This document shows positions 37,000-47,934 of a DNA stretch of 64,000 nt, one piece after another; within the stretch, counting starts at the first letter, position 1; every line of letters begins with the position of its first letter. Source of the DNA: Magnolia sinica. Taxonomy: Eukaryota; Streptophyta; Magnoliopsida; Magnoliales; Magnoliaceae. Location: the NCBI RefSeq assembly GCF_029962835.1, contig NC_080586.1, positions 67,953,501 to 68,017,500 on the forward strand. The letters are read 5' to 3'. Below the pieces are notes generated by a model. That model saw only the letters and a program-made list of their open reading frames with translations. It was not told the DNA's origin and did not search any database. Made by a program: the position numbers and the translations under genes.

Positions 37000-37620
37000 T
37001 GGTGGGCCCGTTTCACCCTTGCCGTCCATCTATAAGGCCCACCTTGATATATCTATTTTAATTCTGCATCGTCCATTTGGACGGTGCCGTGTGGAACGCC
37101 ACCATGATATATGTGTTTTTCTCCACGCCGCCCATTCCTTTTTGGGTGCGGGACCCACCCCACATGTGCTGCACGTGTGGGGGGTGGGGCCCACCTTGAG
37201 ATATGCCTTGTATATCCAGCTGTCCATCTGAATGGGAGATGGAAGCAGATGGGCTGATGTACCTCATAACCAGCTAATAGCTGTTGTATTGACGTCAGTA
37301 GTGGTTTGACCATGAGGTATTTGTTATATTCAAAACATCCATCCACTTGGCAGGTGGGGCCCACCATGATCTAGTGTTGTAACCACACCGTCCGTGCATT
37401 GGAACAGTGGGCCCTGCTCGTGTGGCTTTCACACCGTCCATCAGGTTGGACGTGTGGCCCACCTTGATGTTTTGTACATTCACACCGTCCATGCATTGGG
37501 ACGATGCTGGCTGCACCGTGATGCCAGTGTTATATCTGAACAACCCATTCATTTAATGAGCTCGTCTTAGGCTTGTAGGCCACGTACGTGGACCCCACCA
37601 CCACCATTGATGTATTTATT
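37000..37620. repeat. Tandem GGGCCCACC..ATGTNTT..CCGTCCAT units
   Basis: At least nine irregular units of 45-65 bp, each pairing a GGGCCCACCATGATNTATGTGTT type motif with an ACACCGTCCAT motif. This looks like local amplification of the MITE core. Confidence 0.65.
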
Positions 37621-37949
37621 CTATATCCATGCTTTCCATCAGGTGGACCACGCTGCAAACAATAGAAGGTTGAACGCCTACCATTGAAACCCTTTTAGGA
37701 ATGCAGAAGTATTAGATTTATATGATATTTGTTTTTCTTCTTAGTTCAAACCCTTGTGACCTAATGAACAGATTGGATAGAAATCATCTCCATGGTGGTC
37801 CCTGAAAATTTTAAGCCACGGGAAACATTATCACCACTGCTATTTGTGGTATGGTCTAGATGATTTTTTTTAATCATCATCTCCGCCCCTATTTAAGTTG
37901 TGGTTTTGATGATCTTTCAATATGATTCTTTTTTTTTAAAGTATTAGGC

Positions 37950-38780
37950 CCATTGATGCGGCCCACCTGGCGTATATGAGGCCCATATGATGAGGCCCGA
38001 CTTGAAGTACACGAGGCCCATTATGTGTGTATTAGGCCCTTATCGTACGATCCATTGTGACGTGTATTAGGTTCATGACGCATGGCCTACGTGATGTATT
38101 TGAGGCCTAGGTGTAGGGCCCACCTGTTGTATATTTGAGGGCCAAGTGATGCAGCCCATTGATGCGGCCACTTGATGTGTTTGAGGCCCATGAAATATGG
38201 CCCAATATGATGTACATATGGGCCCAATATGATGTACATGTTTTATCTGCACCGTCCACAGGACGTGGGCCCGACGTGATATATGTGTAATATCTATTTC
38301 ATCCGGCCACGAGAGACGTGGGGCCACCGCTATGTATGTGTTGTATAATTCTGCATCGTCTAGCTTGTTGAATGGTGGGCCCTTCTACTGTGTAATCGCA
38401 GGACCCACCATGTTGTATGTGTTCCATCTATGCCATCCACACATGCAGCCCACCTTAATATGTGAACAACAAGTACACTGTCCATCCGTTGGGCCCATTT
38501 GAGATGTGCAAGGCCCGCCTCGATGTGATGTGTGTAAGGCCCATTACAATGTATTTGACGCCCAGATATGAGGTCCACTGTGATATATGAGACCCTTGTG
38601 TAAGGCCCATCTTGATGTATTTGTGGCCCGTCCATTGAGGCCCACCTGTCGTATATATTTGAGGCCTATGTGTGGGCCCACCTATGGTGTATTTAAAGCC
38701 CATGAGTCATGACCCATGAATGATGCCCAATGTGATGTATGTGTGGCCGTTACATTGTTTATGAATTCCTTATGTAGGCC
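37950..38780. repeat. Degenerate tandem 'GATGTATTTGAGGCCCA' array
   Basis: More than fifteen imperfect units of about 25-45 bp with the theme AGGCCCA..TG / TGATGTAT..TGAGGCC. The same theme resumes at 39555-39790 beyond the 109-bp satellite. Confidence 0.7.
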
Positions 38781-38881
38781 ACTCCTTGGGAGCAATGTTG
38801 GTTAGATGGCCGCATTGATGGACAATGACGGTTAGATGTCCTCATTGTGACCTTTCCTTAGGCCTTGTTAAGCCCATTTGT

Positions 38882-39553
38882 GTCGATCCCGATTGTCGTG
38901 ACCGATTTATCGATTTTGATTATCGATCGACCCCGATTGTTGTGGCCGATTTGTCGATTGACGTGACCGATTTGCCGACTCTAATTATCGATCAATCCCG
39001 ATTGTCGTGACCGATTTATCGATTTTGATTATCGATCGACTCCGATTGTCGTGGCCGATTTGTCGATTGACGTGACCGATTTGCCGATTTTGATTATCGA
39101 TCGATCCCGATTGTCGTGACCGATTTATCGATTTTGATTATCGATCGATCACGATTGTTGTGACCGATTTGTCGATTTACGTGACCGATTTTCCCACTCT
39201 GATTATCGATCGATCCTGATTGTCGTGACCGATTTATCGATCTTGATTATCGATCGATCCCGATTGTCGTGGCCGATTTGTCGTTTGACGCGACCGATTT
39301 ACTGATTCTGATTATCGATCGATCCCGATTGTCATGACCGATTTATCGATCTTGATTATCGATCGATCCTGATTGTCGTGGCCGATTTGTCGATTGACGT
39401 GACCGATTTGCCGATTCTGATTATCGATCGATCCCGATTGTCGTGACCGATTTACCGATTCTGATTATCGATCGATCCCGATTGTCGTGGCCGATTTGTC
39501 GATTGACGTGACCGATTTGCCGACTCTGATTATCGATTGATCCCGATTGTCGA
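38882..39553 (+). repeat. 109-bp satellite array, six units
   Basis: GATTGTCGTGACCGATTTA and its variants recur at 38891, 39000, 39109, 39218, 39327, 39436 and 39545, exactly 109 bp apart. Each unit contains two related halves (GTCGTGACCGATTTATCG and GTCGTGGCCGATTTGTCG) and one or two TTATCGATCGATC palindromic cores. Substitutions are few and no length changes occur over six units. It is flanked on both sides by the GCAATGTTGGTTA motif (about 38792 and 39803). Confidence 0.95.
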
Positions 39554-39899
39554 GACCTATATGGTGTATATGCGACTCGTAGTTGTGGGCTATTGCGATG
39601 TATATTCGACTTGTGTTTTAAGCCTAATATGATGTATATGAGGTCTATGTGATATGTCTCATTGTGATGCATTTGTGATGTATGTTAAGCCCATCATGAT
39701 GTGTATTAAGCTCTTGAGCGAGGCCCAAGGTGTTGTATATTTGGCCCTTATGTGAGGTCATGGGTTCACTATATATTAGGATCTATGAGGCTCATTCCTC
39801 GGGGGCAATGTTGGTTAAATGTCCACATTATCGAGGTCAATTATCGATGTCGTTTATTGATACCGATTATGAGTACGTGACAGCATAGCATCATGATGC

Positions 39900-41260
39900 A
39901 TGCCCATACGCATCATCTGCATGTTTGTTATGAGATGTGGTTGACCATTGCATATTTCATTAGGCAGATTGTTATGAGACTCCCTGATAGGCGGAGGTTA
40001 TCTCACATGAGCGCACGGTATGCGCAGGGTTAATGCATGACTGGATTGTATGACTCATGCATCTTGCATTGTGTGCCCTAGCGACATCAGGGCTGTAGCC
40101 TCCACAGGCATATCGTGGATGGCCAGATGGGACACCGAAAATCTGTTCTACATGGGGTGCTATAGATATCCCTGGGTGAAAGTCTCTAAACCCTCTTGGT
40201 TCCAGAGGTTGCTCCAACGTCTAGACCGAGTGGATGCATGAGCGCATGAGGGCCGTATACCGTTAGGCCGCGTCTCCCACTGTGTCATGGTCGGTTGGAA
40301 GGGGGTACGGCCTTACCTGCCCGAGAGGAGGGGGCAATACTAGGCTGAGTCTGACCAGCTCGAGGAATGGGTCCGCTATCGACGAGCCGGGCCCGATATT
40401 GGCAGGCGGATAGTGAGGTCTCTTCCACTCACCTTATTGTACGCGATAGGGCGGCAATCTGGTTTGGAGTGTAATAGACCCCGGTGATTTCCCAGAGAGT
40501 AACTGTACTGATATGTGGACTTATTGAGCAGAAATTGCATATTCATTCATTCATTCCTTCACTATCCACTCGGGCTGGTGGTGCGTAACTATTTGTTACG
40601 TGTACCTTCGCATGACCAGGATTTCGGTTGGGCGCGCGACTAACCTGAGATTAGGAGTTTACCACACTGAGTCTGACTATCCAAACTTAGGTATGTGACT
40701 GATTTGGATAGAAGTCCTTTGTGGTGGACCCCGTAGTCTGCGATACTACGTACTATCATCCCGACTTCACACTCCAGCATGGTCATTACATTCGCATCGT
40801 ATATTACATTGCATCCGCAGTACTTAGCATTTTGGGTTACTATGTTTCTGCATTTATATGGCCTAGACGGACTTAGCAGGATTTACGTCTTGCATTGTAC
40901 CCTCGGTATTTGATATTTGGCTCTCTTTTGCTCCTCATTTATATGGTTGATCTGAATTGCTTACTCCGATATCGTATGACTCATGGGCATACCAATATAA
41001 TTCTGCTTACTCTGATATCGTATCTTGTCAGTATTTCTACTTATTCCATTGTCTGATTTATGACATTGTATTGTATACTTGACTCTTACCTTGTGCACAA
41101 ACTTTCACCACCCTCTAAGCTCTCTATAAGCTTATGCACGATAGATGCGTGCAGATATTATTAGGTTGCAGCAGCGTTGAGCTTGGAGCGTGCAGTCATA
41201 TTCTAGCGCTTTGATTTCGATATATGTATTTTTTTTCCTTTCTGCATTGTACTCAATGAT
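39900..41260 (+). repeat. LTR-like downstream part of the insertion
   Basis: Non-coding. Motifs GCGCATGAGGGCCGTATACCGTTAGGCC, ACGGCCTTACCTGCCCGAGAGG and GGCTGAGTCTGACCAGCTCGAGG (40230-40365) are of the kind seen in long chromovirus-type gypsy LTRs. No open frame of interest is present. Confidence 0.45.
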
Positions 41261-41417
41261 TATATTAGTGGATATGTGATGATGATGTTGCCTTTGTGAA
41301 TTGGGTAATCTTGTGGTTATGCTTATTATGAGTTAAATGTACAAAAAAATCCTCCTTGTAAGATCCCAGGATCGGAATCTGGCGTATGGACGCTAGGAGC
41401 CAAGAATGGGGTACTAC

Positions 41418-41518
41418 GTAATTCTGTGAAAAGCATTCCAAGAAGTCTCGAAAATCTTTCACATGCTACATCTTTCCCGTACAATGACATGTGTCCTTTG
41501 TTAATTAGCTATTTTAAG
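41418..41518 (+). repeat. 101-bp direct repeat, right copy
   Basis: Partner of 35061-35161 with two mismatches. After it the sequence continues AATGGTCAGAAATAG, unrelated to what follows the left copy. Confidence 0.95.
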
Positions 41519-41716
41519 AATGGTCAGAAATAGAGTACAATAAGGTTATCTAAGCAAGTGTTAGTGGCATAGATGTGTTAAAATGGAATAAAGAAAAGTG
41601 AAACGGTTAATTCATTCTATAGGATGAATTGTGGGCCACCTGCATGTGGGTGTATTGAGCACACTTCCTTTGTATGGCATTATGCACCCAACGTAACATC
41701 GTTGGTGTGGTTGGCA

Positions 41717-42115
41717 TGTAGGAATTGTTGCAAAAAAATGCCCGCACATAATTAATGTATGTGAAGCAAAAAAAAAGAAGAAAAGGTTAAACCAAAAGAG
41801 ATAAAAGGCACAAAGATTTATCTCGTTCGATAATATGCCTATATGTGGTTCAATAATAGAACTTTCTTCTTCACTAGAAACAAGAGAAACAGAAATGCAA
41901 GACTTATCACTCTTTCATTTGTATAAGGAATCTCACACTAAGGAATACCCTAGAAAATGAATTAATAGAATAAAACTACTCTTTCTACTATAGCCCTCCT
42001 TACGTAGATCACATCATAGGAAGGAGAGTGCTGAAACATGAGGAATTAGGATTCACTATAACTATACATATGTCCGTACACTAGGGAGATATGGAGACTT
42101 TCTACCGCCTCGACA
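41717..42115 (-). repeat. 3' LTR of a Ty1/copia relic
   Basis: Minus-strand LTR of 399 bp starting TGTCGAGGCGG (42115) and ending CAACAATTCCTACA (41717), so with TG...CA termini. It directly follows a purine-rich AAGTAGGGGAA tract (about 42116-42128), the polypurine tract, and a copia RNase H relic. Confidence 0.8.
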
Positions 42116-42128
42116 TTCCCCTACTTGA
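42116..42128 (-). other. Polypurine tract of the copia relic
   Basis: AAGTAGGGGAA on the minus strand immediately before the LTR start, the usual site for plus-strand DNA priming. Confidence 0.65.
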
Positions 42129-42159
42129 AGATTAGTTTTGCCAATAATGTGAAAAATAC

Positions 42160-42597
42160 TCCCAATAACAACTTCTCAAATGTCACCAATCACTAGGTAA
42201 CAACAACCCTAAGTGAAGTGTTACACAAAACAAACTTTTTCCTTGTAATAGGCTTCATCAGCATGTTTGTTACATTTTCATTGATGTGAATCTTCCGCGA
42301 TAAGATTTGACTATCTTTCACCATGTCGCGAATAAAGTGATACTAAATATTGATGTATTTGGTCTAAGCATGAAATACCAGACTTTTAGCCAAGTGTAAC
42401 ATGCTTTGACTGTCATAATGAATCACCACCACTTTCTACTTTAATTTTAATTCTTTTAGAAGCATTTTTAACAAAATAACATTCTTGCATGCTTGTGTAA
42501 CTGACATGTAATCTTCCTCTATAGTAGAGAAGCTACCACTAACTGCAGTCTCGACATCCAACTAATTGCACCGCCGACCTAAGAGAAAATATAACCC
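42160..42597 (-). pseudogene. Ty1/copia RNase H relic
   Basis: Minus-strand translation in two to three frames gives GGAISWMSRLQ, YMSVTQACKN, KELKLK, HYDSQSMLHLAKSLVFHA, TKYINI, YHFIRDMVKDSQIL, INENVTNM and KPITRKKFVLC. These are the consecutive conserved blocks of the copia RNase H and polyprotein C-terminus. Stops and frameshifts kill it. The rest of the element (gag to reverse transcriptase) should lie to the right but is replaced by hAT sequence at about 42600. Confidence 0.85.
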
Positions 42598-42639
42598 GTA
42601 GTGATAAAGAGTTAAAGCTTCTAGTGTTTCTACTAACGA

Positions 42640-43170
42640 TGAAAATATGCTCGACGATGAATATATATATTTCTTAGCACAAGAAGATACATATAATGAG
42701 ATCAATGCTTTCTACAACTGATGACACTATGCTCGACGATGAATATATATATTTCTTAGCATAAGAAGATACAGATAATGAGATTATTTGAATGAATATA
42801 TATATTTTTTAACACAAGAAGATACAAATAATGAGAAAAATGAATCAGAGCTAGACTTGTATCTCAACAAGTCAATAGTAAGATGTTGGGACTCAGAATT
42901 CGATGTTTTGGAGTTGTGGAAGATGAGAATTAATGGAGCAAAATACCTTATACTATCGGTGATGACACAGGACATATTGTCAATTTCAATTTCAATAATA
43001 ACATCATAATTTACTTTTTGCATGGGGATTAAGGTCGTGAACAAGCATCGAAACTCTCTTTTATCAAAAATAGTTGAAGCATTAATTTGTACATAAAATT
43101 GGTTGTGTCTGATTTGGGAAGGTAGTAGTTTTGACATTGAGGAAGGTGAGGAGGAGAATGAATCTTAAGA
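42640..43170 (+). pseudogene. hAT transposase C-terminus relic
   Basis: SELDLYLNKSIVRC..SEFDVLELWKM then YLILSVMTQDILSI (42847-42990) is the hAT dimerisation domain. The continuation with frameshifts (VVNKHRNSL, KIVEALICT, NWLCLIWEGSSFDIEEGEEENES, stop near 43167) is the usual C-terminus. Upstream, an 82-bp unit with CTCGACGATGAATATATATATTTC is present in about two and a half tandem copies (42647, 42729, 42790). Confidence 0.85.
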
Positions 43171-43501
43171 TAAGATTGCACATGCAACAACAACAACATG
43201 AAGGAAATTAAGTTAAAAATTATTGTTAATTTATTAAAACTTGAAATTGATATAATATATTATATATAATCGAATATAATGTTAAGAGTAGTTCTATATT
43301 ATCTATAATCGAATATAATGTTAAGAGTGGTTATAAGTACAATACAATAATGACTTTTATTTCATTTTCATATTATGATTTTGTTTATGCTATAATTCAT
43401 ATTTCATTATTACTTTTATTTATCATATTTCACTTTTGCTTTTGCTTTTCATATCTCATTATTACTAAAATACTAATTTCTCTAACACATATAGTATAGA
43501 T

Positions 43502-43693
43502 ATGTCAACCGAATCATCGACTAGCGTTTGGGACTATGGTTCCTTAGTCTACTCTCCAAAATCTAAGAAATTAAAGATTTTATGTCATTTTTGTGGGGCC
43601 AAGATTCTTAACAAAACTAATCGGCTTGGGTTACACTTATCATGCCGGGGTGGAAATGTAAAATCGTATCTTAAAGCCACAAAGGAAAACTAA
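43502..43693 (+). pseudogene. hAT transposase N-terminus with BED zinc finger, truncated
   Basis: Reads MSTESSTSVWDYGSLVYSPKSK, then CHFCGAKILNKTNRLGLHLSC. This is the BED-type zinc finger that opens hAT transposases (W..Y, CxxC, and a final His/Cys pair). A TAA ends it at codon 64. Traces continue to about 44100 in other frames (KLFKGEEEARLLAFEEK). It probably belongs to a different copy from the C-terminal piece just upstream, since the order is inverted relative to a normal gene. Confidence 0.75.
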
Positions 43694-44269
43694 TTTCTTT
43701 TTCAGGCCATTTTAGATTCAAATAAAAAACCTTTCACCCTCTCATCCAAACTTTTCAAGGGAGAAGAAGAAGCCAGATTATTAGCATTTGAAGAAAAATG
43801 TACAATTGCAACTTACCTTTAAACGTAGTATGAAAGAGGCTTCTAGACATTAACGATGTCCTCTAAGACAACATGATGCTAAAGCGAGATCGAACTGCAC
43901 AAGCAAAAAGAATAAGAATAACAAACCATTCAAGTTTCTCTCTAGTTTCGGTGCATTTTACAAGGTGTTGGGAACTATATATAAATCTGCTCACAAAGAA
44001 AGTTTGAATAATCCAATTCAAACTATACAAGAGCACGATGAAAAACTCTCTACCTTCTGATTCAGGAGAGGTGAACTAATGCATATATGAAGAATTAGAT
44101 AGCAGCTCAATCTTAACAAACGAATATCCTCTCTTGTAATAAATCATGGCAGAAAAGAAATACATCTAATGATGTTGTAAGTTTTTAATTATAATATTTT
44201 TACTTTTCAGTTTGTTAGTTGTTTTTTATTTTTGGTTCTATTGTGTTATTGATTGAAAGATATCTACGA

Positions 44270-44490
44270 AAGCTCGCTTTCAATCCCGACTTTGAACTTG
44301 AACTCGACTCGAAAGTCTGAGCTTAAACTCGGTTCATTCTATCCTAAGTCGTTGACCGAGCCGAGACGAGCCGAACTAGCCAATTCGGCTCACTCACCGA
44401 GCTGAGCCGAACTCAGACTAGGGGTGGCTACTGACCGAACCAAGCCAAGCTGGGCGAAGTTCGACTTGGTTCGATTTAGTGTCCAACTCT
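44270..44490. repeat. CTCGACTCG-type repeat
   Basis: GACTCGACTCG, GAGCCGAGACGAGCC and GAGCTGAGCCGAAC repeats, with TAGGGGTGGCTACTGACCG at 44418, a hAT-MITE-like end. Confidence 0.45.
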
Positions 44491-44509
44491 ATGTCTAACT
44501 CTCAAAAGC

Positions 44510-44853
44510 GGAAGTGAATTGCTTGTCTCACGGGCGGAGCTTCAGTGGTTCCCCGACCCATCAAGGTGGGTGAATCCCTGACTATTGGACCCACCGTGAT
44601 GTATATGCCTTACATCCAAGCCATCAATCTATTTTAACAAATCATTCTAGGGCATGATCCTAAAAATGAAGCATATCCAAATCTTATGTGGACCACACCA
44701 CAAGAAACAATGGTGATAAAAATCCACCATTAAAAACTTCTTTGGGGCTGCCGGAATGTTTACTCGCCATCCAACCTGTTGAATGTGGAGTATTTCTCAC
44801 ATACATCATGATGGGACCACCCAGTGGTCAGATGTCATAGCCAATCTGTTTCC
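44510..44853. mobile_element. MITE of the main family
   Basis: Left GGAAGTGAATTGCTTGTCTC and right GACATCTGACC-type end (CATAGCCAATCTGTTTCC) are imperfect inverses. GACCCACCGTGATGTATATG at the left is mirrored by CATACATCATGATGGGACC at the right. Confidence 0.6.
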
Positions 44854-44906
44854 TATCAGAAGATGTTTTGCACCTTCTCTTCTCAGTTAATGTGCCTTTC
44901 ATCAAG

Positions 44907-45368
44907 TAGGGCCGTCAATGGGTTGGGCTGGCCCATCGACCTTTTGAGACTAGTTTGTCTCAGGTTAGACTTGAACTGGAGTATTAGGCCCAAAGGTTGT
45001 GCTTGGGCTTAAAATTTAAACCTGTTTCCTAATCAGCCAGGTATGGATAACCTACATCAACTTGGAAGCCCAGCTCAAATCTGGCCCGCTCGTTGTGATC
45101 GAAGATGGCCAACCTCTCCGTAGCGGCCTCAGTCGTCAAACCCACCTTGCTTCATCTCAGATTCATAAACCTCTCCAATTGGTATGTTCTCCTCCACAAT
45201 ATCCACATCACCAATAGAAAAACCCAAAAATCTAACATTTCGGCCAGGCTCGGGCTAAACTATTTTGTCTCGCCACAGACCAAGGTTGGGCTTGGGCCTA
45301 TGATGAACAACGTAGACTGGCTTTAGACACAGCTTGGCCGAGCCCTAGCTCTCCCGTTGACACCCCTA
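44907..45368. mobile_element. hAT-type MITE with TAGGG termini
   Basis: 462 bp. The left end TAGGGCCGTCAATGGG is mirrored by CCCGTTGACACCCCTA at the right. The flanking 8-mers TCATCAAG and TCAACAAT match at six positions, consistent with an aged 8-bp hAT target duplication. The interior has GGGCTTGGGCC repeats and no transposase. Confidence 0.7.
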
Positions 45369-45618
45369 TCAACAATATACTTGGTTTAGTGTAGAAAAAC
45401 TTCCCAGCACCCACTATAATGTTTATTTGCCATCCAACCTGTTAATTAGGTTACATATATTTAGATGAAGGGAAAACACAGATATCAACTTAATCCAAAA
45501 CAGCATCTCATTGGGCAGATCCTCATGTGGCAACATCCTCGAGACTAAGGTGCCATCTAATAAATGGAAAAATAAGCTCTAAAAATTAAGTGTTGAAAAC
45601 TTAAAGTTTTGAATTGTT

Positions 45619-45767
45619 TTTTTTTTTTTTTTTTTTACACACGCACTTGACCCACACCCACGCACGCCTCAGTGGGATTTCACCACCTATGGGTCTCGAA
45701 CCCAAGACCTCATGTTGAAACTCCTCAGAGTCTGCCACTGAGGTAAGGACTCGAACCCAAGACCTCA
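45619..45767 (-). mobile_element. tRNA-derived SINE, copy 2
   Basis: Minus-strand A box TTACCTCAGTGGCAGA, link GGAGTTTCAACATGAGG, B box GGGTTCGAGACCC, then GGTGGTGAAATCCCACTGAGG, a GTG-rich part and an A tail. Flanked by perfect 12-bp target duplications TTTTGAATTGTT (45607-45618 and 45768-45779). At its 5' end the TGAGGTCTTGGGTTCGAG segment is repeated, so this copy has a partly duplicated head. Confidence 0.9.
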
Positions 45768-45830
45768 TTTTGAATTGTTATTCTATTACTAACAATATAT
45801 ATGGGCATGCCATGAAGTTTGAAGACTTGT

Positions 45831-46180
45831 TCAATGAAAATTTGAGCTACCATAGTCGTGGTATACGCGTGTGAGGTGGCAATAAAATGGGCATATTTGA
45901 TAGTTGATCAATAGTAACCAGTATGGTGCTTTTGCCTTGCGAGCTCTGTAAGCCTTCAATGAAATGCACGAAGATTTCACTCCAAATCCTTTCCGGTATG
46001 GCCAGCGGTTGTAGAAGTCCATGTAGATTAAGATTTTTGTATTTTTGAGGTTCGCACACATCACATTCTACCACATGATGTTTAATATCACACTTTATAC
46101 TGCACTAATAGATATTTTTTAGACGCACTTGTAACTTTTTGTACCCTAAATTTCTAACCATTGGAGCATCATGGAGATCT
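45831..46180 (-). pseudogene. Ty3/gypsy integrase relic (chromovirus-like)
   Basis: Minus-strand translation gives HHVVECDVCEPQKYKN, GLLQPLAIPERIWSEIFVHFIEGL and SSQGKSTILVTIDQLSN. This is the end of the integrase zinc finger and the start of its catalytic core. Upstream traces (MLQWLEI, GTKSYKCV) are frameshifted. No complete catalytic triad remains. It has the same strand as the reverse transcriptase relic at 52.4-53.6 kb, so both may come from one element split by later insertions. Confidence 0.8.
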
Positions 46181-47440
46181 TATAGAATTTTTGTACATAG
46201 AGGCATTAAAAGGCCCCCGTCTTGCCCAAAAAATTCAGCACCGAGTACAATGTCTCCAATCTCGAGTTTCAGGGTGTAGGTTATAAGATTTCCACATAGA
46301 TTCCAATTCATAATTAATCACATCTAGACTAAGCCTCATGAAGATAAATAAAATACCATTCCACATCAACTTGCAAGTTAAATAAGCTTTAACTCACTAA
46401 TAATAATAATAGAAATATGCGCATCCACATAAAAATCCCACAATTCCTAAACCCGTCAAATGGGATCTTATTACAATGTTCTCTACAAATTAACCATCAT
46501 AAATCAAAACTAATTTTGATCTTCCAGAAAGTCCTCTTCTCATGATCGCTATTCTCTACATCAACTCCTATAACTGAAATGTCCCAAACATGGGTAGGTT
46601 GTGAAACCCAGTAATAAGGATCTAAAATAGGTACTTTAAAATTAGATTAATTTTTCAAAGATAGTAGATACAACAAAAAAAAATTAAAAAATTTCTAATA
46701 ACATAATACAAAAGTGCAAATTGACAATAATAAAAATCCACAATTGACAATATACAAATAAGACAGGTTTCATGTAATGCAGATTTCATGAGTTTTAGGA
46801 ATTTAACATATACAATAGTATCTATTTGGAAACATGAATTTGCACAAGGATGAATAAAAATCATGATTTGGTACCGATTGAGTTTTAAGGACTTCAACCC
46901 AAGGACTAAGTTCGATATATTGACTTTAGGAACTTTCAACCTAGGACTCAATCCGACATGTTAGCTTTAGAAACTTCCACCTAGAGACTTAGCCCGATTC
47001 GTAACTCTTGATACTTGCATATTAAGTAAAAATAGGACAACACATAGTCATACAATTACTAGTGGGTAATTTTTTGTTCTAGTCATGTATTTAACCAGGG
47101 ATAGATTTGCACTTATTTGTGCACTCACTTAGTAGACTGATTTGCACAAATTTCAACCATGAATCAATGGACTGATCTATACATGGTTGTGTGCGTATTT
47201 TAGTAGGCGGATTTGCATAGATATCGAACTTTGATTAATGGAGAAATTTACACATATTTATTCACTAGTTTCATAGACCATATAAGATCTTGGCCGGGAT
47301 TCAAGAATGGAATTGTGCATGATTTACACATGATCAATGGGTTGTTTTGTATAAATTATGAATGTCTTATGTTTGATCCCTATGGCTATGTTTTTCTCAT
47401 GCACCATATGATTGGAGTTGATTTCACATACACATCACAA
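46181..47440. other. Intergenic, nothing recognised
   Basis: AT-rich, no convincing gene or repeat. Short GGACT..ACTTTAGGAACTTTCAACC repeats near 46890-47000 are too irregular to name. Confidence 0.45.
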
Positions 47441-47883
47441 TTGGGCCATCTCCGGGCCTCCCACCTTGGTTTTCCCACCCCACTCATGCATGTTGACATG
47501 ATTCTTGCAAGTGACAACCTATATTGGACGGTGTTGAAACTGCAATGTGGGCCCACCATGATACATGCATGATCCAGATTGTCCATCCATTTTTCCATAT
47601 CATTTAAGGGTATCAGACCAAACTTGAGTAAGATCCAATTCTCTGGTTGGTCTTGTAAAAATCCAATGAGATGCATCCTCTCTCACTTGTCCTCAGTGTG
47701 GCCCACTTAAATCATGAACCTACATAGTTTATCAACTTTTTGGCTAAATTTTCATTATAGACGTAATCATCAGAATGGATTTCATGAATGCATCACAATG
47801 GGACCTGACCCCAACCCAGCGTGTAAGCAAGCCTGCCTTGGTGCGTACAAAAGTCTCCTGCGGGACGATGCCCAGGAGACCAC

Positions 47884-47886
<3 letters not shown>

Positions 47887-47931
<45 letters not shown>
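47887..47931. repeat. (TA)n microsatellite
   Basis: Perfect TA repeat abutting the left end of the hairpin element. Confidence 0.95.

Positions 47932-47933
<2 letters not shown>

Positions 47934-47934
<1 letters not shown>

Larger units (their letters stand above)
35162..41417 (+). mobile_element. 6.26-kb non-coding insertion between 101-bp repeats
   Basis: No transposon protein is visible. The order of features resembles a very long gypsy LTR on the + strand: TTTCGAGTCGGC near 35255, an AGAGAGAGAGAGAGCT leader-like stretch near 35535, GAGCGCATGAGGGCCGTATACCGTTAGGCCGCG blocks near 40230, and GATCCCAGGATCGGAATCTGGCG near the end (41365). Between 35.8 and 39.8 kb it has been expanded by tandem GGCCCA-type repeats, a (TA)n run and a 109-bp satellite. 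Its ends (TAGACTTCCG and GGGTACTAC) do not form TG...CA termini, so the element's true limits may differ from the repeat-bracketed limits. Confidence 0.6.

Noticed and set aside
38882..39553. Regular repeats that might suggest a CRISPR-like array
   Set aside because: Units are contiguous 109-bp tandem copies without unique spacers, in a plant nuclear context.
45640..45750. A and B boxes that could be tRNA genes
   Set aside because: No cloverleaf can be formed, four copies share A tails and target duplications, and the elements are SINEs.
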